Assembly: GCA_018433595.1 (NCBI GenBank)
Contig: JAHDQY010000009.1
Location: forward strand, 1-64,000
DNA from: Synergistales bacterium
Lineage (GTDB): Bacteria > Synergistota > Synergistia > Synergistales > Aminithiophilaceae
DNA: 64,000 nt
Reading direction: 5' to 3'
A program made the position numbers and the translations under genes. The stretch's first letter is position 1; every line of letters begins with the position of its first letter. Below the pieces are notes generated by a model. The model did no database searches and was not told the DNA's origin. It saw only the letters and a list, made by a program, of their open reading frames with translations. Shown piece by piece: positions 34,671-43,165 of this stretch.

Positions 34671-35530
34671 GGCTGAGGTTCTCCCGTTTTCTTCGAGGGA
34701 GGCCACCGGAAATGGAGCACGATGATGTCGTGATCGGGGTGTTCCCGCCTCTTCGTCGACCGTCGGGCGATGGCCGATTCCGTCTCTTCGAGGCGCCAGC
34801 TGCCATCGGGCATGACGCCGAGGTAGCCGATATGGTCGATGTTGACCTTGAGTCTGTCGTAGGAGTGCCCCGTGGCAAGGCTCAGGACGGGAAAGTCGGT
34901 GCCGATGACCGTTTCGGTGTTGAAATCGCCGAGGACGAAGCGGGGTCCTTTGAGGGAGAGGGCCAGCTCGCTGGTCTTGAGAAGCTGGAGTCCCCGCTTC
35001 GTCTCGCTGTAGAGAAGCTCCTCGGCTGTTCCCCGGGGGTTCTGGCTCTTGAGGTGGACGTTGATGAGCCTGAAGCGGCGTGCCGATTCCCTGTCGAGGA
35101 AGAGGGCCGCCAGGGGCGGCCTGTCGAAAAGCCTGCGGTTTTGTCCCTTCCAGGAGAAGGAGTCCTTTCGGAAGAAGGGCGTCGGGCCCTCGAGAAGCCG
35201 GACCTTCCTGTCGTTCCAGATGAAGGCCAGGTTCTGACGGCTTCCGTTCTCGTGGATGACGTATTTCCACCCCTTCAGTTCCCGCTGGAGGAAGTAGCGC
35301 AGCGAAGCCCCCTCGCCGATCTCCTGGAGGGCCAGGACGTCGGCTCCCGAGATCCGGATCGACCGGGCCAGCTCCTTGAGGTCGCTGTCGACGTAGGCGC
35401 CCTTGCCGGAGACGGTGAAGTATTCGATGTTGAAGGTGCCGATCGAGAGGGCCCACGAGGCGGCGGAGAGTGCGCAAACGAAAATAAGGGCGACCAGTGC
35501 GGAGGCCGCCGCCTTCCGGAGACGTTTCAT
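34667..35530 (-). CDS. Secreted endonuclease/exonuclease/phosphatase family protein
   Basis: A 287-residue EEP-fold hydrolase with an N-terminal signal peptide (KAAASALVALIFVCALSAAS, cleavage near AWA-L). Motifs are SIGTFNIEYF (metal site), ADVLALQEIG, FRLINVHLKSQNPRG, RFVLGDFNTE, and DHDIIVLHF with the catalytic His. All EEP residues appear present. The exported location and the neighbouring exported 5'-nucleotidase suggest scavenging of nucleic acid or nucleotide phosphate outside the cell; which substrate is unknown. It overlaps the following receiver-like gene by four bases. Confidence 0.88.
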   Translation of the reverse strand: MKRLRKAAASALVALIFVCALSAASWALSIGTFNIEYFTVSGKGAYVDSDLKELARSIRISGADVLALQEIGEGASLRYFLQRELKGWKYVIHENGSRQNLAFIWNDRKVRLLEGPTPFFRKDSFSWKGQNRRLFDRPPLAALFLDRESARRFRLINVHLKSQNPRGTAEELLYSETKRGLQLLKTSELALSLKGPRFVLGDFNTETVIGTDFPVLSLATGHSYDRLKVNIDHIGYLGVMPDGSWRLEETESAIARRSTKRREHPDHDIIVLHFRWPPSKKTGEPQP

Positions 35531-35606
35531 GAAGGTCTAAAATCCCCTTTCCCTGCCCGAGGGCGGGCGTTTCTTCTGAAAACCCTTTCGTGGATCCGTA
35601 AGGCCG

Positions 35607-37133
35607 TTATTCCCGGACGATCCTCATTGATTCCGCCGTTCCTTTGAGGGGGCTGTGGCGCCTCACGTAGGCGGCGAAGGCGTCGATGTCCTTGTAGCCT
35701 GTGTCGACGATGCGCCCCTTCCAGGGGAGGAAGACGTCATAGCCATCTCCCCCCTCGGCGAGATAGTTGATCGTGGCCAGGCGGTAGGTCCGGCTCCCAT
35801 CGAGGGGGCTGTCTCCGACGAAAATGTCGGAGGCCTTGCCGCCAGAGAAACGGCAGCGGACTCCCGACAGATGGGGGAAGGCCCCGGCCCCAGGCGGGAT
35901 GGTCACCAGAGCGTCGAGAAGAAGGGTCACCTCGTCGCCGGAGAGGTCGAGCGTCACCAGGTCGTTGCCGAAGGGGAGCACGGCCAGGGCGTCGCGGAGG
36001 CTGATGGGTCCGGTGGCGATGGAGTCGCGGATCCCTCCGCCGTTGATCAGGGCCAGGTCGGCCACCGCCATCTCCCTAAAGGCGTCGGCGATGAGGCGGG
36101 AGAGGTTCGTCTCGCCGGAGCGGACCCGGCTGCGCGCGCCGTCGAGATCCTCGGCGGCGGAGCCGATGACGGCGCCGGTCTTGCGCGAGCCCTGCCACCG
36201 GTAGTAGCGCAGCCTTGATGCCGTATGGGGGTCGCCTGCCGTCGAGGGCTCCAGGGGCAACGCCCGCCAGTTCCAGGCGACGATCTTTCCCTCTTCGACG
36301 GTCAGGTCGAAGCGGCCCAGCCATCGCCCTTCCGAACCGGCCTGGGCGACAAGGGCCGACCCGATCTGCCGGGCCTTGTCGAAAAGGGTGTGGGAGTGGC
36401 CGTCGATGATGATGTCGAGCCCTTCGATGCCCGCTTCGGCCAGTTCCCGCGACCCTGTCCCGTCGGCGCGGGGCAGATCCCAGCCCAGGTGCCCCAGGGC
36501 GATGACGACGTCGGCTTGGGCATCGAGTTCGGGGACGAAGGCGCGGGCTGTTTCGATAACGTCCTCGAATCGTCCCCCTTCGAGATTGAAGGGAGCGGCC
36601 TTGGCCGTCTCCTCCGTCGTCAGCCCCAGGACGGCGACGGTCAGATCGCCGAAGTCGAAGAGGCGATAGGGCTCGAAGGGGCGCCTTCCCCGGCTGTCGA
36701 CGAAGTTGGCCGAGAGGAAGGGGAAGCGGGCGAAGCTCTCCTGGAAGCGGAGAAGCGCTTGGGGATTGTCGAACTCGTGGTTGCCCAGAACCATGGCGTT
36801 GCACCCCATGAGGCGCAGCAGGGCGAGATCGGGCAGGCCGTGCTGAAGGTCCGACTCGGGGACGCCCGTATTGACGTCGCCGCCGTGGAGAAAGAGCACG
36901 TGGCCGCCCTGTCGTGAGACTTCCTCGTCGATCTCCCCGACGAGGCGGGTCAGGACGTCGAAGCCGCCCTTCCCCTTCTCGGCCCAGAGATGGCCGTGGC
37001 TGTCGTTGATGTGAAGCACCGTGAGCTCGGCCGCCTCCGGAGCGAGGGGGCCCGCCAGGACCAGCTGGAGGGAGAGGAGAAGAAGAGGCAGCCTTTTCCA
37101 TGGGACCGCTGAACGCAAGGGATTCGTTTTCAT
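35607..37133 (-). CDS. 5'-nucleotidase / UDP-sugar hydrolase family protein (UshA-like), exported
   Basis: A 508-residue exported metallophosphatase that releases nucleosides from nucleotides. A signal peptide covers about residues 1-34 (LLLLSLQLVLAGPLAPEAAE). The calcineurin-like metal motifs follow: LHINDSHGHLWAE, LHGGDVNTG, VLGNHEFDNP, IALGHLGWD and IDGHSHTLF. The C-terminal 5'-nucleotidase domain has NLSRLIADAF, LINGGGIRDS and YRLATINYLAEGGDGY for nucleotide stacking. Full length. With the BMP importer, gpt and ade elsewhere in the window it forms a sensible purine salvage route. It is 76 bases upstream of the EEP gene on the same strand. Confidence 0.9.
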   Translation of the reverse strand: MKTNPLRSAVPWKRLPLLLLSLQLVLAGPLAPEAAELTVLHINDSHGHLWAEKGKGGFDVLTRLVGEIDEEVSRQGGHVLFLHGGDVNTGVPESDLQHGLPDLALLRLMGCNAMVLGNHEFDNPQALLRFQESFARFPFLSANFVDSRGRRPFEPYRLFDFGDLTVAVLGLTTEETAKAAPFNLEGGRFEDVIETARAFVPELDAQADVVIALGHLGWDLPRADGTGSRELAEAGIEGLDIIIDGHSHTLFDKARQIGSALVAQAGSEGRWLGRFDLTVEEGKIVAWNWRALPLEPSTAGDPHTASRLRYYRWQGSRKTGAVIGSAAEDLDGARSRVRSGETNLSRLIADAFREMAVADLALINGGGIRDSIATGPISLRDALAVLPFGNDLVTLDLSGDEVTLLLDALVTIPPGAGAFPHLSGVRCRFSGGKASDIFVGDSPLDGSRTYRLATINYLAEGGDGYDVFLPWKGRIVDTGYKDIDAFAAYVRRHSPLKGTAESMRIVRE

Positions 37134-37167
37134 CTCTTCAGGACTCCTTTCATGTCGCAGCAGGATT

Positions 37168-38115
37168 TCAGAGCATTCGCTTCCGCCAGAGCCAGAAGGT
37201 GGAGAAAGCGCTCATGGCCAGCGAAATCACGAGAACGAAAAGAAACCCGCGGGAAGATCCGGCCCAGGGTACAGCCACGTTCATCCCCCAGAAACTGGCG
37301 ATGGCCGTCGGCACGGAGATGATGATCGTCACCGAGGCCAGAAATTTCATGACGATATTGAGGTTGTTGGAGATGATCGAGGCGAAGGCGTCCATCATGC
37401 CGCTCAGGACGTTGCTGTACATCTGGACCATCTCGTAGGCCTGGTTGTACTCGATCTGGACGTCTTCGAGAAGATCCTCGTCATCTTCCCTTATTTTGAT
37501 GATGTCGCGCATCTGCCCGTTCTGAAAGAGGCGGAGGATCCGGTCGATGACGACGCGGTTCGATCGGAGGGCGGCGCTGAAATAGGTGAGGCTCTTTTCC
37601 AGGTCGAAGAGCTGGTAGAGCTCCTCGTTCTTCATGGCGTGGCGGAGGTTGTCCTCGATCTGGTTGGAGCGGCGGTTGATCTGACCCAGATAGCGCAGGA
37701 AGGATGTCGCCGTCTTGTAGAGGATCTGCAGCAGAAAGCGCGTCCGCTTGAAGGTGCAGAAGCCGTTCATGGCGACGACGCTCCGGGGCAGGATGTCGTT
37801 GGCCTCGATGGAGACGGTCACGATATGGTCGGCGGTGAGGATGATCCCCAGAGGGACCGTGTCGAAGTCGTACTCGGTGGTGCTTTTCGCGACGTTGATG
37901 ACGATGAGGACAGCCCCTTCGTCGGTCTCGATGTGAGAGGTCTCTTCGGGGTCGAGGGCAGTGGTGATGAAGTCGGCGGGAACGTTCACAAGTCTGGCGA
38001 GGGCGTCGATCTCGTCGCCCGTGGGAGCGACGGCGTTGACCCAGCACCCCGGCTCGAGGGCGGGAAAATCGAGCTGTCGGATGCCGTTTTCCTCCGATCT
38101 GAAGACGGTGATCAT
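37168..38115 (-). CDS. CorA-family divalent cation transporter
   Basis: Pentameric magnesium/cobalt channel-type transporter. The 315-residue product has an N-terminal cytoplasmic alpha/beta domain and a long helix region (SLTYFSAALRSNRVVIDRIL). The two C-terminal membrane helices are present: IVMKFLASVTIIISVPTAIA, ending in the signature GMN (ASFWGMNVAVP, about residue 275), and GFLFVLVISLAMSAFSTFWL, with a basic tail. It is closest to the shorter CorA relatives. ATG 38115 has agaaggggg upstream. A strong promoter lies about 300 bases upstream (38421-38449), leaving an unusually long leader. Confidence 0.9.
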   Translation of the reverse strand: MITVFRSEENGIRQLDFPALEPGCWVNAVAPTGDEIDALARLVNVPADFITTALDPEETSHIETDEGAVLIVINVAKSTTEYDFDTVPLGIILTADHIVTVSIEANDILPRSVVAMNGFCTFKRTRFLLQILYKTATSFLRYLGQINRRSNQIEDNLRHAMKNEELYQLFDLEKSLTYFSAALRSNRVVIDRILRLFQNGQMRDIIKIREDDEDLLEDVQIEYNQAYEMVQMYSNVLSGMMDAFASIISNNLNIVMKFLASVTIIISVPTAIASFWGMNVAVPWAGSSRGFLFVLVISLAMSAFSTFWLWRKRML

Positions 38116-38575
38116 GGGCTTCCCCCTTCTTGCACGGGCCGTCAGCGACAAAGGCGCCCGGAAAAAGGTCTTCCGTCGCCCGCTTCAGGCAGGATATGGG
38201 GACCGTAGAGAGGGATTGGTCGGTATCGCCTCCTCTCCCCGGCCCGGCACGCCGCCGGACCGGAAAAGAAGGCCGACGGCTCAGCGTGTGGCGAAACGTT
38301 GTCGTGGAACAGGTGTGCTGGAACTGTCGCCTTCCATTAAGGATGTCACTCCCTTTGTGTCGTTGGAGTTGTCCTGAAACGTCTCCTTGCGGAGAACCTT
38401 TTTTCGAAGGGGACAGGCCAAGTATAGCTTTTTCACGTGAGGGTGGCAAAAGCGGGAGCGGGAAGGGAGGCATTCCCCCCGCCGTCTTTGCCAGAGAGAG
38501 AAGAGCGTCTATACTTCATGGGAGCCGGTGTTTCCCGCATCCGGCCCTTTGAGGAAAGGAGAAGATATCTGTGCC
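38116..38575. other. corA leader and promoter region
   Basis: Holds the minus-strand corA promoter and a roughly 300-nt leader (38116-38414). A small hairpin (tctcc gcaa ggaga) lies just after the expected transcription start. I looked for the conserved blocks of the Mg-sensing M-box riboswitch and did not find them. No gene seen. Confidence 0.5.
38421..38449 (-). promoter_or_regulatory. corA promoter
   Basis: On the minus strand: TTGCCA (38449-38444), 17-base spacer, TATACT (38426-38421). Start expected near 38414, 300 bases before the corA ATG. Confidence 0.75.
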
Positions 38576-38857
38576 ATGGGAGAAATTTTCGAGGCTGTCA
38601 TGATCTTCTGCTTCGGGCTGGCCTGGCCCGTATCGGTCTACAAATCCTACGTTTCCCGGAGCACGAAGGGCAAAAGCGTCTTTTTCCTCTTCATCGTCCT
38701 CTTCGGCTACGTGGCGGGGATGATCCATGTCGTCATCGACTATGACGGCTTCAGCTATCTGAATGTCCTCTACGGTGTCAACTCGGCGATGATCATCACC
38801 GACGTGCTTCTCTACTTCCGCAACCGGCGCGTCGAGAGGCTGGCAGGGGAGGGATAG
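38576..38857 (+). CDS. PQ-loop / SemiSWEET-like small membrane protein
   Basis: A 93-residue protein with three membrane helices (MIFCFGLAWPVSVYKSYVSR, FFLFIVLFGYVAGMIHVVID, YGVNSAMIITDVLLYFRNRR) and the WP-x-x-VYKS motif in the first helix, the Pro-containing PQ-loop equivalent. This three-helix unit is the half-transporter form (SemiSWEET type) that works as a dimer; sugar is the usual cargo, unproven here. ATG 38576 is the likeliest start although its site (aaggaga) is rather far; a GTG at 38528 is in frame. It lies 89 bases upstream of ade on the same strand. Confidence 0.75.
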   Translation: MGEIFEAVMIFCFGLAWPVSVYKSYVSRSTKGKSVFFLFIVLFGYVAGMIHVVIDYDGFSYLNVLYGVNSAMIITDVLLYFRNRRVERLAGEG

Positions 38858-38946
38858 AGCCCTTCGGCGGCGGTCCGGGGGAAGCGGATCTTTGAAGGGA
38901 GAGGGGGCGGGGAAAGGGCCTCAGGATTTCCGAAGGAGGTGGCATC

Positions 38947-40758
38947 ATGACGGGAGGCAAGGAGCGCTGGGAACGTCGCCCACTCTTTGAGGTGGGCAGA
39001 GAGCTTGTCGCCGTGGCCCAGGGGAGAGAGCCCGCCGATCTCGTCGTCTGCGGCGCGCGGCTTCTCAACGTCAGCACCGGTGAGATCCAGGAGAACATCG
39101 ACGTGGCCGTCAAGGCCGGGAGGATTGCCTACGTCGGTGACGCCGCCCATACCGTCGGCCCTGCCACGGCCATCGTCGAGGCAGACGGGATGGTGTTGGC
39201 GCCCGGTTTCCTCGACGGGCACATCCATGTCGAAAGCAGCATGGTCACCGTCAGGGAGTATGCCCGCATCGTCGTCCCTCACGGCACGACGGGGGTCTTC
39301 ATGGACCCCCACGAGATCGCCAATGTCCTCGGCATGGACGGTGTCCGTCTCATGGTCGACGACGGCCGGGACGTGCCGATGAACGTCTGGGCCACCATGC
39401 CCTCCTGTGTCCCCGCCGTGCCAGGATTTGAAGACGCCGGAGCCGAATTCGGTCCCGCCGAGGTGGCCGAGGCCATGGCCTGGGAAGGAATCGCCGGGCT
39501 GGGCGAGCTGATGAACTTCCCCGGCGTCCTCATGGGAAGCGACCATGCCCACGGCGAGATCGAGGCCACCCTCCGGTCGGGCAAGCCCGTCACCGGTCAT
39601 TACTCCATGCCCGACATCGACCGGAGCCTGAACGCCTACATCGCCTCCGGCGTCAGCTCCTGTCACGAGTCGACCCGCAAGGAGGACGCCTTGGCCCGGA
39701 TGCGGCTGGGTATGTACGCCATGATGCGCGAGGGCTCGGCCTGGCACGACGTGAAGGAGACGATCCGCAGCGTCACCGAAAGCCGCATCGATACGCGCTT
39801 TGCCGTCCTCGTCAGTGACGACGCCCACCCCGACACGCTTCTCTCCCTGGGGCACCTCGACCACATCGTCCGCCGGGCCATCGAGGAGGGTGTCGACCCG
39901 ATCCGGGCGATCCAGATGGTGACGATTAACACGGCCCAGTGCTTCGGCAAGGCCGACGAGATCGGCAGCATCGCGCCGGGCAAGTTCGCCGACATGGTCC
40001 TCCTGTCCGATCTCTCCCGCGTCACCGTCGACCGGGTGATCTACAACGGAACGGTCGTCGCCGAGAAGGGCGAGATGGCCGTCCCCATCGCGCCGTCGGC
40101 GATCCCCGACTTCGCCAAGAATTCCGTCCGCCTGGCCCGCCCCGTCACGACCGAGGATCTGCGCATCGCCGCCCCCGAAGGGGCCGTCTCTGTCACGGCC
40201 CGGGTCATGGAGGTCATTGAGGCTCACGTCGGGACCTACGCGCGCCAGATCGAGCTTCCCGTCGCCGACGGCCAAGTCCCCGCCTCGATCGCCAAGGATG
40301 TGGCCAAGATCGCCGTCTTCGAGCGCCACAAGGCAACGGGGACGCGGGGGCTGGGATTTGTCACCGGTTTCGGCCTCAGGGGAGGGGCCGTCGCCTCGAC
40401 GGTGGCCCACGACGCCCACAACCTCATGGTCGTCGGCACGAACGACGCCGACATGATCGTCGCCGCCAACGCCCTCGCCGAGGCCGGTGGCGGCATGATC
40501 GCCGTCCGCGACGGCAAGATTCTGGCTCTCCTCCCCCTGCCCGTGGCGGGCCTGATGAGCGAGGAGCCGGCCTCGACGGTGGCGGCTTCCGTCGAGGCTC
40601 TCGACCGGGCCTGGAAGGAGCTGGGCTGTCAGCTCCATTCCCCCTTCATGACCATGGCCCTGCTGCCCTTGGCCTGCCTGCCCGAGCTGCGTCTCACCAA
40701 CAGGGGGCTCGTCGACACGGTGGCCTTCCGCTTCACCGAGATCTTTGTCCAGCCTTAG
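38947..40758 (+). CDS. ade: Adenine deaminase
   Basis: Amidohydrolase-superfamily enzyme turning adenine into hypoxanthine and ammonia. The 603-residue product is full length for bacterial Ade: PGFLDGHIHVESSM (metal-binding HxH), GTTGVFMDPHEIANVLG, GHYSMPDI, SSCHES and FAVLVSDDAHPDTLLSLGHL. The C-terminal domain has HKATGTRGLGFVTGFGLRGG and ends with RLTNRGLVDT. The start is just after gaaggaggtggcatc. In this genome it fits with gpt and the nucleoside importer. Its stop overlaps the stop of the sulfur-carrier-like gene on the other strand. Confidence 0.96.
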   Translation: MTGGKERWERRPLFEVGRELVAVAQGREPADLVVCGARLLNVSTGEIQENIDVAVKAGRIAYVGDAAHTVGPATAIVEADGMVLAPGFLDGHIHVESSMVTVREYARIVVPHGTTGVFMDPHEIANVLGMDGVRLMVDDGRDVPMNVWATMPSCVPAVPGFEDAGAEFGPAEVAEAMAWEGIAGLGELMNFPGVLMGSDHAHGEIEATLRSGKPVTGHYSMPDIDRSLNAYIASGVSSCHESTRKEDALARMRLGMYAMMREGSAWHDVKETIRSVTESRIDTRFAVLVSDDAHPDTLLSLGHLDHIVRRAIEEGVDPIRAIQMVTINTAQCFGKADEIGSIAPGKFADMVLLSDLSRVTVDRVIYNGTVVAEKGEMAVPIAPSAIPDFAKNSVRLARPVTTEDLRIAAPEGAVSVTARVMEVIEAHVGTYARQIELPVADGQVPASIAKDVAKIAVFERHKATGTRGLGFVTGFGLRGGAVASTVAHDAHNLMVVGTNDADMIVAANALAEAGGGMIAVRDGKILALLPLPVAGLMSEEPASTVAASVEALDRAWKELGCQLHSPFMTMALLPLACLPELRLTNRGLVDTVAFRFTEIFVQP

Positions 40759-40988
40759 CCTCCGGCAAGAAGGGGGTAGAGGAAAAGCTTCTCCGGGCCG
40801 TCGATGATGATGCCCAGGGGGAAGTAATCACCGTCAAGGACCACCAGGACCTCGGTCTCGTCGAAGCCGAGGTCCTTCATGATGGCTGCGGCCGTCGTCG
40901 GTTCCTGAAGGCTCATTGCCTCCGGCAGGGGCCCGGAGGTCAAGACGGCGACGGAAGGGTGGCAGCGGAATCGGACTACGAGATACAC
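40755..40988 (-). CDS. ThiS/MoaD-like sulfur-carrier protein
   Basis: A 77-residue protein of beta-grasp type ending in the di-glycine tail (FLYPLLAGG) that is adenylated and thiocarboxylated in ThiS and MoaD proteins. Before it come SLQEPTTAAAIMKDLGFDET, VLVVLDGDYFPLG and IDGPEKLFLYP. The GTG start at 40988 follows ggggaaggaac. No activating enzyme (ThiF/MoeB) or thiamine/molybdopterin gene is close by. Whether it serves thiamine, Mo/W cofactor or another thiolation is open. Confidence 0.72.
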   Translation of the reverse strand: MYLVVRFRCHPSVAVLTSGPLPEAMSLQEPTTAAAIMKDLGFDETEVLVVLDGDYFPLGIIIDGPEKLFLYPLLAGG

Positions 40989-41043
40989 CGTTCCTTCCCC
41001 CTGCAGCCGCGGCGTTTCCGAAAGCTCCCGTTAGCGTTCCGAC

Positions 41044-42228
41044 CTAAGGATTCTCCGTGGGAATCTCTCCCGCCATCAGAAGGGCCTGCTTGGCGACGAC
41101 GGGACCGATCAGCTCATAGATCACGGTGGAGCCGAGGATGATGTTCCTCAGGGCGATTCCCATGCCGGGGAGGGATTTTTCCGCCAGAAGGGAGAGTCCG
41201 ATGGCGACGCCCGCCTGCGGTACAAGAGTCAGGCCCAGGTACTTCTGAACGGCCGCCGGTGCCTTGGTGCATCTTGCTCCGACATAGGAGCCCAGAAGCT
41301 TCCCGATCACCCTGAAAACAACGTAGCCGATGCCGATCCATCCCACTTTCTGAAGAACCGAAAGCTTCAGGTCCGCTCCGGAGAGGGTGAAAAAGCCGAC
41401 GAAAATCGGCGGAGTGACGCGGTCCACGATGGAGAGAACCCGGTCTCGGTGATAGACGAGGTTCGATACGGTGGCGCCTACGGCCATGGCAGAAAGAAGC
41501 GTCGAAACATCCAGGGCGGAAGCGAGTCCGATCGTCAGGAAGATGCAGGCGATGGAGAAGGAAAGAAGCGAGTCCTGCCCCTTGAGCCTTCCAGAGATGA
41601 TGGAAAGCCCGAGGCCCACACAGAATCCCAGGCCGACGGCGATGAGGATCTCCAGCAGGAGGGTGCCCGCTACCCGAAGAAGCGAAAGTTCTCCCCCGCC
41701 CGCCAGGGAGAGCGACTGGGCGATCCCGACGGCGATGCCGAAAGCCATGATCGCTACGGCGTCGTCCATGGCCACGACGGGGAGGAGAGTGTCGACGACG
41801 ATTCCCCTGGCGTTGTACTGCCTGATCACCATGATCGTCGCGGCGGGTGCCGTAGCTGCGGCGATCGATCCCAGCACGAGGCTGAAGGCCAGGGGCTGTC
41901 GGAAGACCAGAATCATGGCGGCGGTGACGGCCAGCGCCGCCCCCAAGGCTTCAGCAAGGGTGATCAGGAGAATGGAAGGGCCCAGCTTTTTCAGATGTTT
42001 GAAATTGAACTCGCTGCCGATGCTGTAGGCGATAAAGCCTAATGCGGCCTCTGAAATGATGTTGAAGGAAGAGACGGCTTCTTGCGGGATAAAGCCCAGA
42101 AAAGAGGGTCCTATGGCGACCCCTGCCAGGATGTAGCCTGTTACGTTGGGCAGCCGGAACCTTCTTGCCACCCTCGCCATGAGTATGCCGGCAAAAAGGA
42201 CGACAGCGATATAATAAAGAGAATGCAC
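41044..42228 (-). CDS. Cation:proton antiporter (CPA2/Kef-NapA type)
   Basis: Inner-membrane Na+/H+ or K+/H+ exchanger of 394 residues with about 12 or 13 membrane segments. N-terminal blocks ARRFRLPNVTGYILAGVAIG and the middle PVVAMDDAVAIMAFGIAVGI, with the conserved acidic Asp-Asp pair of the NapA-type exchange site, place it in CPA2. There is no C-terminal RCK/TrkA-N domain. The gene for a small PII-like protein lies 52 bases upstream on the same strand, suggesting that partner supplies regulation instead. Confidence 0.9.
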   Translation of the reverse strand: MHSLYYIAVVLFAGILMARVARRFRLPNVTGYILAGVAIGPSFLGFIPQEAVSSFNIISEAALGFIAYSIGSEFNFKHLKKLGPSILLITLAEALGAALAVTAAMILVFRQPLAFSLVLGSIAAATAPAATIMVIRQYNARGIVVDTLLPVVAMDDAVAIMAFGIAVGIAQSLSLAGGGELSLLRVAGTLLLEILIAVGLGFCVGLGLSIISGRLKGQDSLLSFSIACIFLTIGLASALDVSTLLSAMAVGATVSNLVYHRDRVLSIVDRVTPPIFVGFFTLSGADLKLSVLQKVGWIGIGYVVFRVIGKLLGSYVGARCTKAPAAVQKYLGLTLVPQAGVAIGLSLLAEKSLPGMGIALRNIILGSTVIYELIGPVVAKQALLMAGEIPTENP

Positions 42229-42280
42229 CTTTTATCTACTCCTTTGGCAACGTGGTCGTTTGATGTTTCATGTGAATGTG

Positions 42281-42625
42281 TTAATGTCCCAAGGAAATTC
42301 CTTCCACATGGCTGACTGGAAGAGTAAAAAGAATTCCCGCGTTAGGCTTTGAAAGGTCTCCCAGTACTTTTTTTACACTGTTTATGGCAGGTTGGACCTG
42401 ATTATCTCCCAAAACAACAAAAATAGTTTTATTAAAAGGGTGTTGGTCGTTGATGAGCATCCGTAGCGATCCGAAGATCGGTATTTTGTCGATATCATCG
42501 TGCAGGACCCGAGCCATTCCCTGAGTGTCGATGACTGTCGCTCCACGAATCCCGATGTCGATCATTTCTTTAAACAGGGTTTCTACTTTCTCTGCTTCGT
42601 TGGTGACAACAACCAGTAACTGCAT
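42281..42625 (-). CDS. PII-like small regulatory protein
   Basis: A 114-residue protein with ferredoxin-like alternation (MQLLVVVTNEAEKVETLFKE, IGIRGATVIDTQGMARVLHD, FNKTIFVVLGDNQVQPAINS, GILFTLPVSHVEGI). This is the style of PII-like proteins, which bind nucleotides and control membrane partners. The GlnB T-loop tyrosine motif is absent. ATG 42625 follows aaaggagag. The only downstream gene is the antiporter, so it probably senses a nucleotide or ion-related signal for that transporter; this is inference. Confidence 0.65.
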   Translation of the reverse strand: MQLLVVVTNEAEKVETLFKEMIDIGIRGATVIDTQGMARVLHDDIDKIPIFGSLRMLINDQHPFNKTIFVVLGDNQVQPAINSVKKVLGDLSKPNAGILFTLPVSHVEGISLGH

Positions 42626-43165
42626 CGTGCACTCTCCTTTTTTGTGATGGGATGCGCTCCGTAACATGAGCGTGTCAAAATTTTTAACTCTTATATATTA
42701 TGGCATATCGGCGGCGTTTAGGCATCGGAATTGGCATGTATAAATGCCTTACGGTCTCAAAAAAGGCACTGAGGTCCTGACGAAATTTTGCCAGATGCGA
42801 TTTGTTGTACAAGCCCAAGTTCGATAAAACCAGTCTTGTTAAAATATTCTTGTCGGAAGATCTGATGTTTCTTCGCGTTCAGCCTGTCCTTTGGAGAAAG
42901 ACGGGGAATTTTTCGTGGCGACGGTATCCTCCTATCTCTGACGGCTGTTCCCATAACGGGTGACGCCGATGAAACCGTCAGCCACGTCGTGGCAACGAGG
43001 GGGAGCCTCTCGTCGCTCTCTCGGCTGCGGTTCCTTGGTGAAAAGATGAGGCTTTTTCGAAAGATTCCTGTCGAATGCCTGATAGAATACTTTGATGGCG
43101 GCAAGAGGTTTCTGACGGGGACAGCGGACGCAGCTTGCAGGACAGGAAAGGAGCCTTTCGGCTGG
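42626..43165. other. Region between PII-like and TetM-like genes, no clear gene
   Basis: AT-rich near 42668-42710 (candidate minus-strand promoter area, cataatat). A minus-strand open frame at 42757-42954 (ends ELGLVQQIASGKISSGPQCL) has natural codon use but no ribosome site or family match. It may be a decayed gene end. The open frame upstream of the TetM-like start is not supported as coding. Confidence 0.4.

Noticed and set aside
38116-38414. M-box magnesium riboswitch before corA
   Set aside because: Conserved blocks of that class are not visible; only a long leader remains.
38812-40638. 608-codon minus-strand open frame opposite ade
   Set aside because: Shadow; ade is complete with all metal-binding motifs.
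42757-42954. 65-codon minus-strand ORF as a gene
   Set aside because: Natural-looking codons but no ribosome site, no family match and no neighbours in an operon; listed only as part of the gap.
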